A stretch of 64,000 nucleotides of DNA from an uncultured Neptuniibacter sp. (GTDB lineage Bacteria; Pseudomonadota; Gammaproteobacteria; Pseudomonadales; Balneatricaceae). This document shows positions 37,815 to 46,962 of this stretch, one piece after another; positions within the stretch are counted from its first letter, which is position 1, and each line of letters starts with the position of its first letter. The translations under genes were made by a program, and so were the position numbers. Where the stretch lies: NCBI RefSeq assembly GCF_947498015.1, contig NZ_CANMIR010000007.1, positions 1 to 64,000 on the forward strand, read 5' to 3'. The notes below the pieces were generated by a model. The model did not search any database. It worked only from the letters and a program-made list of their open reading frames with translations, and was not told the DNA's origin.

Positions 37815-38642
37815 GTGAGTACTCAACCCGTTCTGGCATTTATCGGCGCAGGCAACATGGCACGCGCAGTCATTGGTGGTCTTATCAGTAATGGCTATCC
37901 GGCTGAAAAAATCTGGGCGAGTGAGCCTGATGCCACGCGTTTAGATGACTTAAAATCCCAGGGGCTACAAATTACCAGCGACAATAACACGGCAGTTCAG
38001 GCTGCAGATGTTGTTATTCTGGCGGTCAAACCACAGGTTCTTAAACAGGTTAGCGAAGCGATGGTGTCAGCCGTCCAGACGTCGAGACCTCTCATTGTAT
38101 CAGTAGCGGCAGGGATCATGACTACCAGTCTGGATCAATGGTTAGGTGGCCAAACCGCCATTGTCCGCTGCATGCCGAACACCCCTGCTCTGGTTCAGAC
38201 CGGCGCCAGCGGTTTATATGCTAATCAGCAGGTCTCTACTGAACAACGTAATCAGGCGGAAACCGTGCTACAAGCTACGGGGATCACTCTATGGGTAGAT
38301 ACAGAGTCGCAACTCGATGCAGTGACCGCAGTATCCGGTTCCGGGCCTGCATATTATTTTCTGGTAATGGAGTCGATGATTGCCGCGGGTGAAAAGCTCG
38401 GCCTCTCTAAGGATATTGCCACGCAACTAACACTACAAACCGCATTAGGGGCAGCGAAAATGGCCCAGAGCAGTGATGTCGATCCGGCTGAACTTCGCCG
38501 CCGCGTGACCTCGCCGAACGGTACAACAGAACAGGCGATCAAACGCTTTATTGATGGGGGGTTACCTGAACTATTTGATGACGCATTGCAGGCGTGCAAC
38601 GACCGTTCAGTAGAACTGGCAGAAGAGTTAGGCAAGGCCTGA
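37815..38642 (+). CDS. proC: Pyrroline-5-carboxylate reductase
   Basis: Last step of proline synthesis, 275 residues. Rossmann motif IGAGNMARAVIGGL, then VILAVKPQ, RCMPNTPALVQTGASGLYAN, and the C-terminal dimer domain TAVSGSGPAYYFL ... RRRVTSPNGTTEQAI. GTG start with AAGGA upstream. Confidence 0.97.
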   Translation: MSTQPVLAFIGAGNMARAVIGGLISNGYPAEKIWASEPDATRLDDLKSQGLQITSDNNTAVQAADVVILAVKPQVLKQVSEAMVSAVQTSRPLIVSVAAGIMTTSLDQWLGGQTAIVRCMPNTPALVQTGASGLYANQQVSTEQRNQAETVLQATGITLWVDTESQLDAVTAVSGSGPAYYFLVMESMIAAGEKLGLSKDIATQLTLQTALGAAKMAQSSDVDPAELRRRVTSPNGTTEQAIKRFIDGGLPELFDDALQACNDRSVELAEELGKA

Positions 38643-38657
38643 TAACAGGCTACGATC

Positions 38658-38709
38658 AAAGGTTCAACAAAACCCAACTTAGCTCTATACTTCCTATTGT
38701 TGAACCTTT
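38658..38709 (+). other. Long intergenic hairpin between proC and yggT
   Basis: A perfect 13-bp inverted repeat (38658-38670 with 38697-38709, arm AAAGGTTCAACAA) encloses a 26-nt loop, just after the proC stop. No T-run follows, so it is not a standard terminator. It may be an mRNA-stabilising or attenuating hairpin; role unknown. Confidence 0.55.
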
Positions 38710-38750
38710 ATTCCCTGTTTCTCTATTTTATCAATCACATAGGCTGAATT

Positions 38751-39296
38751 ATGGCACAGGATCCAATCATTCTGATTATCCGCACACTGGGGGAGATGTA
38801 CGCATTCATCGTGATTATCCGCTTCCTTTTGCAGATATCACATGCCGACTACTACAATCCGATTTCTCAGGCGATTGCCCGCCTGACTAACGTGCCAGTT
38901 CTGGCACTCAGTCGCGTCGTCCCACGTATCGGAAGGATCGATTTTTCCGCATTGCTTTATGCCATCGCCATTAAAGTCGCTGTTCTCTGTTTGATCGTTC
39001 TGTTTTCCGAGATAGCAATGCCCAACCTGTTGCAGCTCGCCATGCTCGCTATTGTCGGTGTGATTGATGCGATCTTAACCATCTATTTCTGGGCCGTACT
39101 GGGCTCAGTCATTATCAGCTGGGTGGCTCCCGGCAGTTATCACCCGGGGCCTCAACTGATTCAGCAGATCACTGAACCTCTTTTCAATCTCGCCCGAAAA
39201 GTGATTCCCCCCATTGGTGGACTAGACCTTTCACCCATTCTGATCTTTATCGTGATACAGCTGATCCAGTCGCAATTAAGCAGATTGCTGTTCTAA
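38751..39296 (+). CDS. yggT: YggT family membrane protein
   Basis: A 181-residue inner-membrane protein with two YGGT repeats, each of two helices (first about residues 1-110, second about 110-181, both ending in the FNLARKVIPPIGGLDLSPI-type motif). The function is unclear; homologues are tied to osmotic stress and, in other phyla, to division or assembly of chloroplast proteins. Its stop is immediately followed by the yggU ATG. Confidence 0.92.
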   Translation: MAQDPIILIIRTLGEMYAFIVIIRFLLQISHADYYNPISQAIARLTNVPVLALSRVVPRIGRIDFSALLYAIAIKVAVLCLIVLFSEIAMPNLLQLAMLAIVGVIDAILTIYFWAVLGSVIISWVAPGSYHPGPQLIQQITEPLFNLARKVIPPIGGLDLSPILIFIVIQLIQSQLSRLLF

Positions 39297-39587
39297 ATGG
39301 CTTGGTATGAGTGGCAGGCGGAAGATCTAATTCTGCACTGCCATCTTCAACCGAAAGCCAGTAAAGATGAATTTGCAGGTTTACATGGTGACAGTTTAAA
39401 AATCAGAATTTCGGCTCCACCGGTTGACGGTAAAGCCAATAGCCACCTGATTAAATTTCTTGCCAAACAGTTTGGCGTGGCTAAAAATGCAATAACCATC
39501 GTCAAGGGCGAGCTTGCCCGAAAAAAACGCGTTAAAATAGAACAACCAGAAACGATTCCTGAATCATTAAATATTGAGACTCCCTAA
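39297..39587 (+). CDS. yggU: YggU / DUF167 family protein
   Basis: A 96-residue small alpha/beta protein with the family core LQPKASKDEFAG...LKIRISAPPVDGKANSHLIKFLAKQFGV and VKGELARKKRVKI. Biochemical role unknown. The ATG directly abuts the yggT stop. Confidence 0.93.
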   Translation: MAWYEWQAEDLILHCHLQPKASKDEFAGLHGDSLKIRISAPPVDGKANSHLIKFLAKQFGVAKNAITIVKGELARKKRVKIEQPETIPESLNIETP

Positions 39588-39613
39588 CGTGACAGCACAA
39601 CATCATCTATCTC

Positions 39614-39716
39614 TAGGTCGCGTACTCATCTTCTACGAGATGTGAAGCTCGACGCCCGGTGCGCCGCACCCTTATCTATGTTCCCTGTTGAAGTTACTGA
39701 GTAGAGTCGAATAGTG
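39614..39716 (+). other. Structured leader in front of metX
   Basis: In an otherwise tight run, 129 bp precede metX. GTCG/CGAC (39617-39620, 39650-39653) could enclose a CATCT/AGATG hairpin (39627-39642), and GGTGC/GCACC (39658-39670, loop GCC) follows. These could form a cis-regulatory RNA for methionine synthesis, but the cores of SAM and SAH riboswitches I know are not recognised. Confidence 0.35.
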
Positions 39717-40886
39717 ATGCCTGCTGTTATTCCAGAAGATTCCGTAGGAATTGTTGAACCGCAAAAGATAGAATTCACTGAGCCATTACAGCTGCAGTGT
39801 GGACGCGTTTTGCAAAGATACCATCTAATGGTAGAAACCTATGGCGAGCTAAATGAAGCCCGCTCTAATGCCATACTGATCTGCCATGCCCTCTCTGGTA
39901 ATCATCATGTCGCCGGTTACCACAGTATGGATGACAAAAAACCAGGGTGGTGGGATTCCGCTATCGGCCCCGGCAAAGCGATCGATACCAATAAATTCTT
40001 TGTTATCGGGTTAAATAATTTAGGGGGCTGCCACGGCTCCAGTGGTCCAAACCAGATCAACCCCGAAACCGAAAAACCTTACGGCCCGGATTTCCCCATC
40101 GTTACTGTCAATGACTGGGTAGAAAGCCAGGCCCGACTAGCCGACTATTTCGGAATTTCTCAATTCGCAGCTGTCGTTGGAGGCAGCTTAGGAGGGATGC
40201 AGGCTCTGCAGTGGTCTATCAATTATCCCGACCGCCTGCGTCACTGCATGGTTATTGCGGCTGCACCGAAACTATCTGCGCAAAATATCGCATTCAACGA
40301 GGTGGCCCGGCAGGCGATCAGCCAGGATCCACAGTTTCATCATGGTCACTACTATGAGGAGGATGAGGTCCCTCGTGTCGGTTTGATGCTTGCGCGCATG
40401 CTGGGTCATATCACCTACCTGTCAGATGATGGCATGCGCAGCAAATTTGGCAGAGAGCTCCGCTCCGGGCAGATCAGCTATGACTTCACCCCCCAGTTTG
40501 AAGTGGAATCATATCTACGCTATCAAGGTGAGCGCTTTTCGACTGCTTTTGATGCCAACACCTATCTTTTGATGACGAAGGCTCTGGATTATTTTGATCC
40601 GGCATCTGAATCAGGTACTGAGTTGCCTAGTGTCCTGAAACAAGCGAAAGCGAAATTCATGGTCATCTCTTTCACGACCGACTGGCGTTTTTCTCCGGAG
40701 CGTTCAAGAGAGATCGTTGACGCCCTGGTTGAAGCGGATAAACAGGTGAGTTATGCCGAAATTGAAGCGGCTCAAGGGCATGATGCCTTTTTGATCCCTA
40801 TCCCACGCTATCTGGATCTCTTTTCCGCATATATGCAGCGGGTTGAAGCAGATACACCAGAGCTGCAGAATAAGGAGTCCATCTGA
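39717..40886 (+). CDS. metX: Homoserine O-acyltransferase MetX
   Basis: Alpha/beta-hydrolase-fold transferase, 389 residues, acylating homoserine (acetyl or succinyl) at the start of methionine synthesis. The nucleophile elbow [12 protein letters not shown] (Ser near residue 161), [13 protein letters not shown] and the late Asp and QGHDAFLIP His complete the triad. Partner of metW just downstream, as is usual. The ATG at 39717 is preferred to GTG at 39714 since the family begins M-P. Acyl donor not decided by sequence. Confidence 0.95.
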   Translation: MPAVIPEDSVGIVEPQKIEFTEPLQLQCGRVLQRYHLMVETYGELNEARSNAILICHALSGNHHVAGYHSMDDKKPGWWDSAIGPGKAIDTNKFFVIGLNNLGGCHGSSGPNQINPETEKPYGPDFPIVTVNDWVESQARLADYFGISQFAAVVGGSLGGMQALQWSINYPDRLRHCMVIAAAPKLSAQNIAFNEVARQAISQDPQFHHGHYYEEDEVPRVGLMLARMLGHITYLSDDGMRSKFGRELRSGQISYDFTPQFEVESYLRYQGERFSTAFDANTYLLMTKALDYFDPASESGTELPSVLKQAKAKFMVISFTTDWRFSPERSREIVDALVEADKQVSYAEIEAAQGHDAFLIPIPRYLDLFSAYMQRVEADTPELQNKESI

Positions 40887-41476
40887 TGCGTGCTGATTTA
40901 GAACTGATCAAAGACTGGGTAGAGCCCGGCAAACGCGTACTGGATCTCTGCTGTGGCGATGGCGAGTTGCTCAACTACCTCCAGAATGAAAAACAAGCAT
41001 CTGGATACGGTCTTGAGATAGGCCCTGACAATATCACAGCCTGTGTTCGCAAAGGGGTCAACGTCATTGAAAAAGATATCGAAGAGGGACTCGCTTCAAT
41101 CAAGGATAACACCTTCGATACGGTTATCATGACACAAGCGATCCAGATTATGATGCGCCCTGATGAGATCGTCGATGAGATGTTGCGCATCGGCAAAGAG
41201 TGCATTGTAACCTTCCCGAATTTTGGTCACTGGCGAGCTCGAGGTTATCTGGCCTTCCGTGGGAAAATGCCGGTTTCCAAGTTCCTGCCCTATACTTGGT
41301 ATAACACACCTAATACTCATTTCTGTACGTTTAAGGATTTTGAACGGCTCTGCGTTGAGCGCAATATCTACATAATGGAACGTACAGTTGTGGATAATGA
41401 ACACCAACACCGGTGGTGGATTCATCTCTGGCCTAATATGCTGGGTGAGATCGCCATCTACCGGATTACTAAATAA
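40886..41476 (+). CDS. metW: MetW, methyltransferase-fold partner of MetX
   Basis: A 196-residue SAM-methyltransferase-like protein: VLDLCCGDGELLNYL, EIGPDNI, MTQAIQIMMRPDEIVDEMLR, VTFPNFGHWRAR. MetW is needed with MetX for full homoserine acylation in pseudomonad-type bacteria. The ATG overlaps the metX stop by 1 bp. Confidence 0.94.
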   Translation: MRADLELIKDWVEPGKRVLDLCCGDGELLNYLQNEKQASGYGLEIGPDNITACVRKGVNVIEKDIEEGLASIKDNTFDTVIMTQAIQIMMRPDEIVDEMLRIGKECIVTFPNFGHWRARGYLAFRGKMPVSKFLPYTWYNTPNTHFCTFKDFERLCVERNIYIMERTVVDNEHQHRWWIHLWPNMLGEIAIYRITK

Positions 41477-41489
41477 AATGGGGCAGATC

Positions 41490-41939
41490 ATGAATCGACT
41501 CGCGAAATGGACATCAGCTACGCTGTTAGCAGCGATAGCCTTGGTTAGCCAGCCGTTATTTGCCGAACAATTTGTAGCGCACGGCGATTATGAGGTGCAT
41601 TACAACGCCTTTAACAGCACATTTATCCAGCCCGATGTTGCAAAAAATATAGGTATACAGCGTAGTAAGCGTAAAGCTTTAGTGAATGTTTCAGTTCTGA
41701 AGATAGAGGGTGACAAGAAAACAGCGGTCACCGCTGTGGTCAGCGGCAAAGCGACCAATCTGATCCAGCAAACTCAGGAGATCGGCTTTTCAAAGATCGA
41801 TGAGGGCGATGCCATCTACTACCTTGGGCAGTTCGGTTTCACTGATGATCAGGTCATACGTCTCGCTTTGGACGTCCAGCCGGATCCGAACCAACCGGCC
41901 TTCCAAGTGGAATTTGAACAACGTTTTTATGAAGAGTGA
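41490..41939 (+). CDS. DUF4426 secreted protein
   Basis: A 149-residue protein with a signal peptide (MNRLAKWTSATLLAAIALVSQPLFA, cleaved about residue 25) and a small periplasmic domain beginning HGDYEVHYNAFNSTFIQPDVA. This is the DUF4426 family found between metW and rdgB in many gammaproteobacteria. Function unknown. The start is set by GGGG six nt before the ATG at 41490. Confidence 0.85.
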   Translation: MNRLAKWTSATLLAAIALVSQPLFAEQFVAHGDYEVHYNAFNSTFIQPDVAKNIGIQRSKRKALVNVSVLKIEGDKKTAVTAVVSGKATNLIQQTQEIGFSKIDEGDAIYYLGQFGFTDDQVIRLALDVQPDPNQPAFQVEFEQRFYEE

Positions 41940-41954
41940 TGCTCTTTAATTCCA

Positions 41955-41984
41955 GAAGGCGCGCTTGCATGCGCGCCTTTTTTT
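41955..41984 (+). terminator. Terminator after the metX-metW-DUF4426 unit
   Basis: A 9-bp stem AAGGCGCGC/GCGCGCCTT with a 6-nt loop followed by seven T. rdgB begins 10 bp later. Confidence 0.9.
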
Positions 41985-41993
41985 ATTCTGTTA

Positions 41994-42617
41994 ATGCAAC
42001 ATAGCGATACTATTGTGATCAATCAAATTGTCCTGGCCAGTGGAAATAAAGGCAAACTCAAGGAGTTCAACCAGATCCTTAAGGCTCTTCAGGTTGAGGT
42101 CCTCCCTCAATCGGATTTTAACGTTTCTGATGCTGACGAAACCGGACTCAGTTTCGTTGAGAATGCCATTCTGAAAGCCCGGCATGCAGCAGAGATCACT
42201 GGCTTACCAGCACTCGCAGATGACTCCGGCCTTGAAGTCGATGCCCTCCAAGGTGCACCCGGAATCTACTCCGCACGTTTTTCAGGCAGTGAGGCTACCG
42301 ACGAAAAGAACAACGCACTGTTACTGGAAAAACTGCATGGTCTCCCGCCTGAACAGCGTTCAGCACGATTTCGCTGCGTCCTGGTCTTTATGCGTCATGC
42401 TCAAGACCCAACACCTCTGATCTGTCAGGGCACATGGGAGGGAGAGATACTGACCTCCGCTCAGGGTGAAAATGGATTTGGCTATGACCCTCTATTCTGG
42501 ATACCTGAACTGCAAAAGAGCTCGGCTCAACTGCCTGCAGAGCAGAAAAACCTCTTAAGCCATCGAGGACAGGCAGTCACTTTATTAAAGCAGTCGATTA
42601 CACCCTATCTGAAATAA
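41994..42617 (+). CDS. rdgB: XTP/dITP diphosphatase (RdgB/HAM1)
   Basis: Hydrolyses non-canonical purine triphosphates to keep them out of DNA; 207 residues. IVLASGNKGKLKEFN, ENAILKARHAAEITGLPALADDSGLEVDALQGAPGIYSAR, FGYDPLF and SHRGQA are conserved. The start is uncertain: this ATG lies just after the terminator without a ribosome site and gives about 10 extra residues; a GTG at 42015 fits the usual N-terminus better but also lacks one. Confidence 0.93.
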   Translation: MQHSDTIVINQIVLASGNKGKLKEFNQILKALQVEVLPQSDFNVSDADETGLSFVENAILKARHAAEITGLPALADDSGLEVDALQGAPGIYSARFSGSEATDEKNNALLLEKLHGLPPEQRSARFRCVLVFMRHAQDPTPLICQGTWEGEILTSAQGENGFGYDPLFWIPELQKSSAQLPAEQKNLLSHRGQAVTLLKQSITPYLK

Positions 42618-42623
42618 GTCGCC

Positions 42624-43766
42624 ATGAGCCTACAACTCCCCCCTCTCTCCCTATACGTACATATCCCCTGGTGTGTCCGAAAGTGTCCCTACTGTGATTT
42701 TAACTCCCATGCACAGAAGGGGGATCTTCCTGAAAAGGCGTATATTCAATGCCTGATTGCAGACCTGAAAGAGGAGAGCAGACTAGCGCAGGGGCGAGAG
42801 ATCCAGAGCATTTTTATCGGTGGCGGCACCCCAAGCCTCTTCAGTGCTGACAGTTTCAGACGGTTGCTGACTGAGATCGACAAGGTCATTCCTATTCAGC
42901 CAGAGGCGGAGATCACGCTGGAAGCAAACCCTGGCACTTTCGAACAGGATAAATTTCGCGGTTACCGATCAGCCGGCATCAATCGTTTATCGATCGGCAT
43001 CCAGAGTTTTGACGCGCATCAGCTTAAAGCCCTCGGGAGGATACACTCCCCTGATGAAGCGATCGAAGCCGCAACATTAGCACGTGAACTCTTCCCTAAG
43101 CTCAATCTCGATCTGATGCACGGACTCCCCGGCCAAACCGAAGCGGGTGCGTTGCAGGACCTGAACCGGGCAATAGCGTTACAACCTGATCACCTCTCCT
43201 GGTACCAACTCACGATCGAACCTAACACTGAGTTTAATGTTCACCCCCCTGTGCTGCCGGTTGATGAAGTGCTATGGACTATTCAGGAGCAAGGACAGGA
43301 AAGACTGAAACAGGCTGGGTATACACAGTATGAGATCTCAGCCTACGCCCTGCGGGAAAGCAGCCGTGCCCAGCATAACCTGAACTATTGGCAGTTCGGC
43401 GATTATATCGGTATTGGCGCAGGAGCCCATGGCAAGCTGACACTGCTGCATGAGCAGCAGATCATCCGCAGATGGAAGCAGAAGCAACCGAAAGCTTATA
43501 TGCAGGCGATCACCCGTCTGGGTGGCCATTCCCCGATCTCTCAAAAGGAGCTTCCTTTCGAGTTTATGCTGAATGTTCTGAGGCTACATGAAGGGGTCAG
43601 TGTAGATCTTTTAACGGCGAGAACCGGACTCACTTCAGATCAGCTTTCAGCACCGCTCTCACTGGCTCGCCAGAAAGGGCTGATGGAGGTGGACGCTTCA
43701 TGGTTGCGCCCAAGTGAAAAAGGCCGCCTATTCCTCAACGACCTGCTTGAACTGTTTATCGACTGA
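42624..43766 (+). CDS. hemW: HemW, radical SAM heme-binding protein
   Basis: A 380-residue radical SAM protein with the cluster motif CVRKCPYCDF (Cys-x3-Cys-x2-Cys) at residues 17-24, IQSIFIGGGTPSLFS, EANPGTFE and RLSIGIQSFD. HemW resembles HemN but lacks its oxidase activity; it binds heme and hands it to respiratory enzymes. Follows rdgB by 6 bp, the common order. Convergent with the HAD gene. Confidence 0.94.
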   Translation: MSLQLPPLSLYVHIPWCVRKCPYCDFNSHAQKGDLPEKAYIQCLIADLKEESRLAQGREIQSIFIGGGTPSLFSADSFRRLLTEIDKVIPIQPEAEITLEANPGTFEQDKFRGYRSAGINRLSIGIQSFDAHQLKALGRIHSPDEAIEAATLARELFPKLNLDLMHGLPGQTEAGALQDLNRAIALQPDHLSWYQLTIEPNTEFNVHPPVLPVDEVLWTIQEQGQERLKQAGYTQYEISAYALRESSRAQHNLNYWQFGDYIGIGAGAHGKLTLLHEQQIIRRWKQKQPKAYMQAITRLGGHSPISQKELPFEFMLNVLRLHEGVSVDLLTARTGLTSDQLSAPLSLARQKGLMEVDASWLRPSEKGRLFLNDLLELFID

Positions 43767-43783
43767 AGCAGGTTTCACCCAGA

Positions 43784-44503
43784 TCAGAGCTTGACCCGTT
43801 TTTTGGCCTGTGCCTGAATATCTTCCACCGCTGAGGGAAGCTCTGCCAAACTGCTAATCTCTGCCGTTGCAGGTTGCACCGTCTTACTGCCGTTTAGATT
43901 AACCCAGACGGTCCAGATACCTAACGGGGCGGCACCTGCCACATCATGCTCAGGATTATCCCCAACATGAATAACCTGCTCAGGCCGCAGCCCGGTATAG
44001 GCCAGCATCTGCTGAAACATCAACGGATGAGGTTTCATCTTGCCAACCTCATCCGCCTTAAACTGGAAATCGATCAGATCACCTAATCCCACCTTGTGGA
44101 TATCTGCATTGCCGTTACTTAAAGCACCTAGCTGATAGCCCCGCGCTTTAAGCTCAGCCAGCATTTCACGCGCATGCTCAAAGAAAATCACCTGTTGGCG
44201 AGCCTGTATAAACACCTCGAAAGCCTTCGCCATCAAGCTTTCAGTATCTTCGGCTGAATAACCCGCCTTGCGCAGACCATAAGAAAGCTGTGCCTGACGA
44301 ATCAATGTAACACTGTGAGAAATCTCAGGCATTTCAGCCAGTACCGCTTTGCGTAGCGTGACTAAATCATGCAACTGGTAACAACGGGTGAACTCAGGAG
44401 CATGCTCATCCAGCCACTCAAACATCGTCTGATTGGCCTGCCTGATCACTGGATCAACTGCCCACAAGGTGTCATCAAGATCAAAGGTTATACAACGGAT
44501 CAT
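43784..44503 (-). CDS. HAD-family hydrolase (YigB-like)
   Basis: Haloacid-dehalogenase fold, 239 residues. The nucleophile motif DLDDTLWAVD, LSNGNAD, KPHPLMFQQML and HVGDNPEHDVAGA are the four HAD motifs. E. coli YigB, in the same position after xerC, dephosphorylates FMN and other phosphates; assignment to FMN is by context. Its ATG overlaps the xerC stop by 4 bp. Confidence 0.9.
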   Translation of the reverse strand: MIRCITFDLDDTLWAVDPVIRQANQTMFEWLDEHAPEFTRCYQLHDLVTLRKAVLAEMPEISHSVTLIRQAQLSYGLRKAGYSAEDTESLMAKAFEVFIQARQQVIFFEHAREMLAELKARGYQLGALSNGNADIHKVGLGDLIDFQFKADEVGKMKPHPLMFQQMLAYTGLRPEQVIHVGDNPEHDVAGAAPLGIWTVWVNLNGSKTVQPATAEISSLAELPSAVEDIQAQAKKRVKL

Positions 44504-45399
44504 TTCTTATCCTTTTTATGCGCTCGAGGGTGAGCCCCTTCGTAGACCTGCATCAAGTGCTGGAAATCCAGATGTGTATAGATCTGTGTTGTGGATATAT
44601 CCTCATGACCAAGCAGCTCCTGAACCGCCCTTAAATCGCCACTGGACTCAAGCATATGGCTGGCGAAGCTGTGCCGAAGTCGATGAGGGTGTACTTTGCC
44701 TTGTATATCCAGACGTTTCCCCCAATGATCCATCCTCTGCTGTACGGCACGCACCGTAATCCGACTCCCCCGCATACTGACAAACAGGGCATTTTCATCA
44801 TAGCCCGCAAGTTCATGACGGAAATCCAACCAGCGATCAATAGCCTGCAACGCTTTACCCCCTATAGGCAGATCCCTCTCCTTCCTGCCTTTGCCCTCCA
44901 CCCGGAGACTACGGTCTGCCAGATCCAAACTGTGCAGATCCAGGCCCACTAATTCCGATATACGCAATCCAGAAGAGTAGATCAGCTCCATCATAGCAAC
45001 ATCACGCGCTGAAACCGCGTCAGTTACGGGCAGGTCCAGCAGGTGACTTATCTGATCAGCGTCGAGTGTATGGGGTAATTTTCGAGGGGATTTAGGAGCT
45101 TGCACCGCATCCGCAGGGTTCTGAGTAACCAACTGCTCTCGAGAGAGATAGCGGTAAAAGCTGCGAATTGAGGAGAGCGATCGCTGAATACTGCTCCCGG
45201 CCAATCCCTGACGATGGAGCTGTGCGACAAACTGGCGAATATGCTTCGGGGTCAGAGAGCTCCATTCACCTAACTGTTGCCGTTCCACAAAGGTCAGCAA
45301 TCGAACCAGGTCCCGGCTGTAGTTATCCAACGTATTAGCGGAGAGCTGACGCTCCGTTGCCAGGTAATAAAGGAACTGTTCCAGCAACGGCTCGTTCAA
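44500..45399 (-). CDS. xerC: Tyrosine recombinase XerC
   Basis: With XerD it resolves chromosome dimers at dif; 299 residues. The N-terminal core-binding SAM-like domain is followed by the catalytic domain with Arg in SSGLRISELVGL, HPHRLRHSFASHML, GHEDISTTQIYTHL carrying the final His and Tyr. In the lptM-lysA-dapF-DUF484-xerC-HAD operon this is the chromosomal Xer, not a phage integrase. Confidence 0.96.
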   Translation of the reverse strand: MNEPLLEQFLYYLATERQLSANTLDNYSRDLVRLLTFVERQQLGEWSSLTPKHIRQFVAQLHRQGLAGSSIQRSLSSIRSFYRYLSREQLVTQNPADAVQAPKSPRKLPHTLDADQISHLLDLPVTDAVSARDVAMMELIYSSGLRISELVGLDLHSLDLADRSLRVEGKGRKERDLPIGGKALQAIDRWLDFRHELAGYDENALFVSMRGSRITVRAVQQRMDHWGKRLDIQGKVHPHRLRHSFASHMLESSGDLRAVQELLGHEDISTTQIYTHLDFQHLMQVYEGAHPRAHKKDKK

Positions 45400-45426
45400 T
45401 AGACCATTCCGCCTGATGTAAATTGA

Positions 45427-46113
45427 TCAGAGGGACTGCTGACGCAATATCCGATAGGCAACCCGACTTAACACTTCACCCACGTAGCTCAGCAACACCG
45501 TTCCCTGACTGCTGGTGAAATAGTTCGGATCATAGCTACCCACTGCCAGCAAGCCCAGCGTTTCTCCCTTCACCAGAGGTACCACAGCAGCAGATTGGAC
45601 CTTGACCGCATCCTCAGCAAAGATAAAGCGGTTCTCCGCTTCACTCAGACGTCCGCAGCTTGGCAGATTGGTCCCTATCAGTTGCCCTACAGCCTCTGCA
45701 TCCTCACGCAACATCAATCGCAAATTATTAGTATCAAGCTGTTTGTTAGTAAACAGGATCAATGCGGTGGCATCACTGGCAAAGTCCTGACAGAGGCTCT
45801 CATCAATAGCGATCGCAATATCATCAAGCGTTTCAGCATCCAGTAACGCAAGAACCATCCGTTTAGTTTTTTCAAACTGAAGATCATTATGGCGCGCAAT
45901 GTCGATCAGGTCAGAGAGGTGAGCGGTAAGGTTCTGATTTTTCTCTCTCAGGACACTGGTCTGGCGTTCAACCAGAGAGACTGCACGACCCGTCTCATGC
46001 GGCACATGCAACTTTTCAAGCAGTTTTGCATTTCGCGAGAAAAAGTCAGGGTGTTGCAATAGAAACTCTGCAACTTGCGCTTCTGAGATCGATTCCTGAA
46101 GTAGATCACTCAT
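45427..46113 (-). CDS. DUF484 family protein (GAF-like)
   Basis: A 228-residue protein. Residues 1-80 hold a coiled-coil with the family's start ([25 protein letters not shown]...[10 protein letters not shown]), the rest resembles a GAF domain ([21 protein letters not shown]). It occupies the position of E. coli yigA between dapF and xerC. Function not established. Its ATG overlaps the dapF stop by 4 bp. Confidence 0.9.
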   Translation of the reverse strand: MSDLLQESISEAQVAEFLLQHPDFFSRNAKLLEKLHVPHETGRAVSLVERQTSVLREKNQNLTAHLSDLIDIARHNDLQFEKTKRMVLALLDAETLDDIAIAIDESLCQDFASDATALILFTNKQLDTNNLRLMLREDAEAVGQLIGTNLPSCGRLSEAENRFIFAEDAVKVQSAAVVPLVKGETLGLLAVGSYDPNYFTSSQGTVLLSYVGEVLSRVAYRILRQQSL

Positions 46114-46952
46114 ACAAATATCTGCCCTTCATATACTGTCGTTGCTGGCCCGGTCATAATGACAGGGTGACCTGCCCCTTGCCACTCAATTTCCAGATCG
46201 CCTCCCGGAAGATGAACGGTTACCGGCATATCCAACTGCCCACGGAGTTTCCCTGCGACCACTGCAGCACAAGCACCGGTACCACAAGCGCTGGTTTCCC
46301 CCACACCCCGCTCGTAAACCCGCAGATTAACTTCATTGCGTGAAAGCACCTGCATAAAACCAATATTAGCCTTAGCGGGAAAACGGGGATGGGCCTCTAA
46401 AGCCGGACCGAGTGTCTCGATGGGGGCCTGCTCTGTACTCTCAACTAATAGAACACCATGAGGATTCCCCATTGATACCGCACTGAGAACAACCGTTTGC
46501 TGCTCACCGTCCAGATCTACATTGACCTCATAGGTATCAGCACAATCGGCAGCCTCAAACGGTACTTCAGAGGGCTCAAGAACCGGCTCCCCCATATTGA
46601 CCTCCACCCGTTTGTCCGGATGAATTTTCAATGCCATTCTGCCATTAGCAGTCTGAACCACAACCTCAGAACTACCGGTCAAACGTTTGTCGCGTACAAA
46701 CTTGGCAAAACAGCGCGCTCCGTTACCGCAGTTTTCAACCTCTGAGCCATCCTGGTTGAAGATCCGGTAGGAGAAATCCACGTCTGGCTCGGTCGGCGGT
46801 TCCACAATCAGCAGCTGATCGAAACCAACGCCAAAGTTACGGTCACCCAACTTTTTGACCAATTTGGGAGTGACTTTTACGCGCTGAGTCACCAGATCCA
46901 GCACCATAAAATCATTACCCAAACCATGCATTTTAGTAAAACGAACTAACAT
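46110..46952 (-). CDS. dapF: Diaminopimelate epimerase
   Basis: Converts LL- to meso-diaminopimelate for lysine and peptidoglycan; 280 residues. Both catalytic Cys are present: [14 protein letters not shown] (first) and [16 protein letters not shown] (second). I use the ATG at 46952 ([15 protein letters not shown]) with AAGGG 7 nt upstream; a longer frame to 46991 overlaps lysA. Follows lysA by 10 bp. Confidence 0.96.
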   Translation of the reverse strand: MLVRFTKMHGLGNDFMVLDLVTQRVKVTPKLVKKLGDRNFGVGFDQLLIVEPPTEPDVDFSYRIFNQDGSEVENCGNGARCFAKFVRDKRLTGSSEVVVQTANGRMALKIHPDKRVEVNMGEPVLEPSEVPFEAADCADTYEVNVDLDGEQQTVVLSAVSMGNPHGVLLVESTEQAPIETLGPALEAHPRFPAKANIGFMQVLSRNEVNLRVYERGVGETSACGTGACAAVVAGKLRGQLDMPVTVHLPGGDLEIEWQGAGHPVIMTGPATTVYEGQIFV

Positions 46953-46962
46953 CAGATTACCC

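Noticed and set aside
43784..45399. XerC plus HAD as an integrative element
   Set aside because: The gene order lptM-lysA-dapF-DUF484-xerC-HAD is the standard chromosomal operon, so xerC is the dimer-resolution recombinase.
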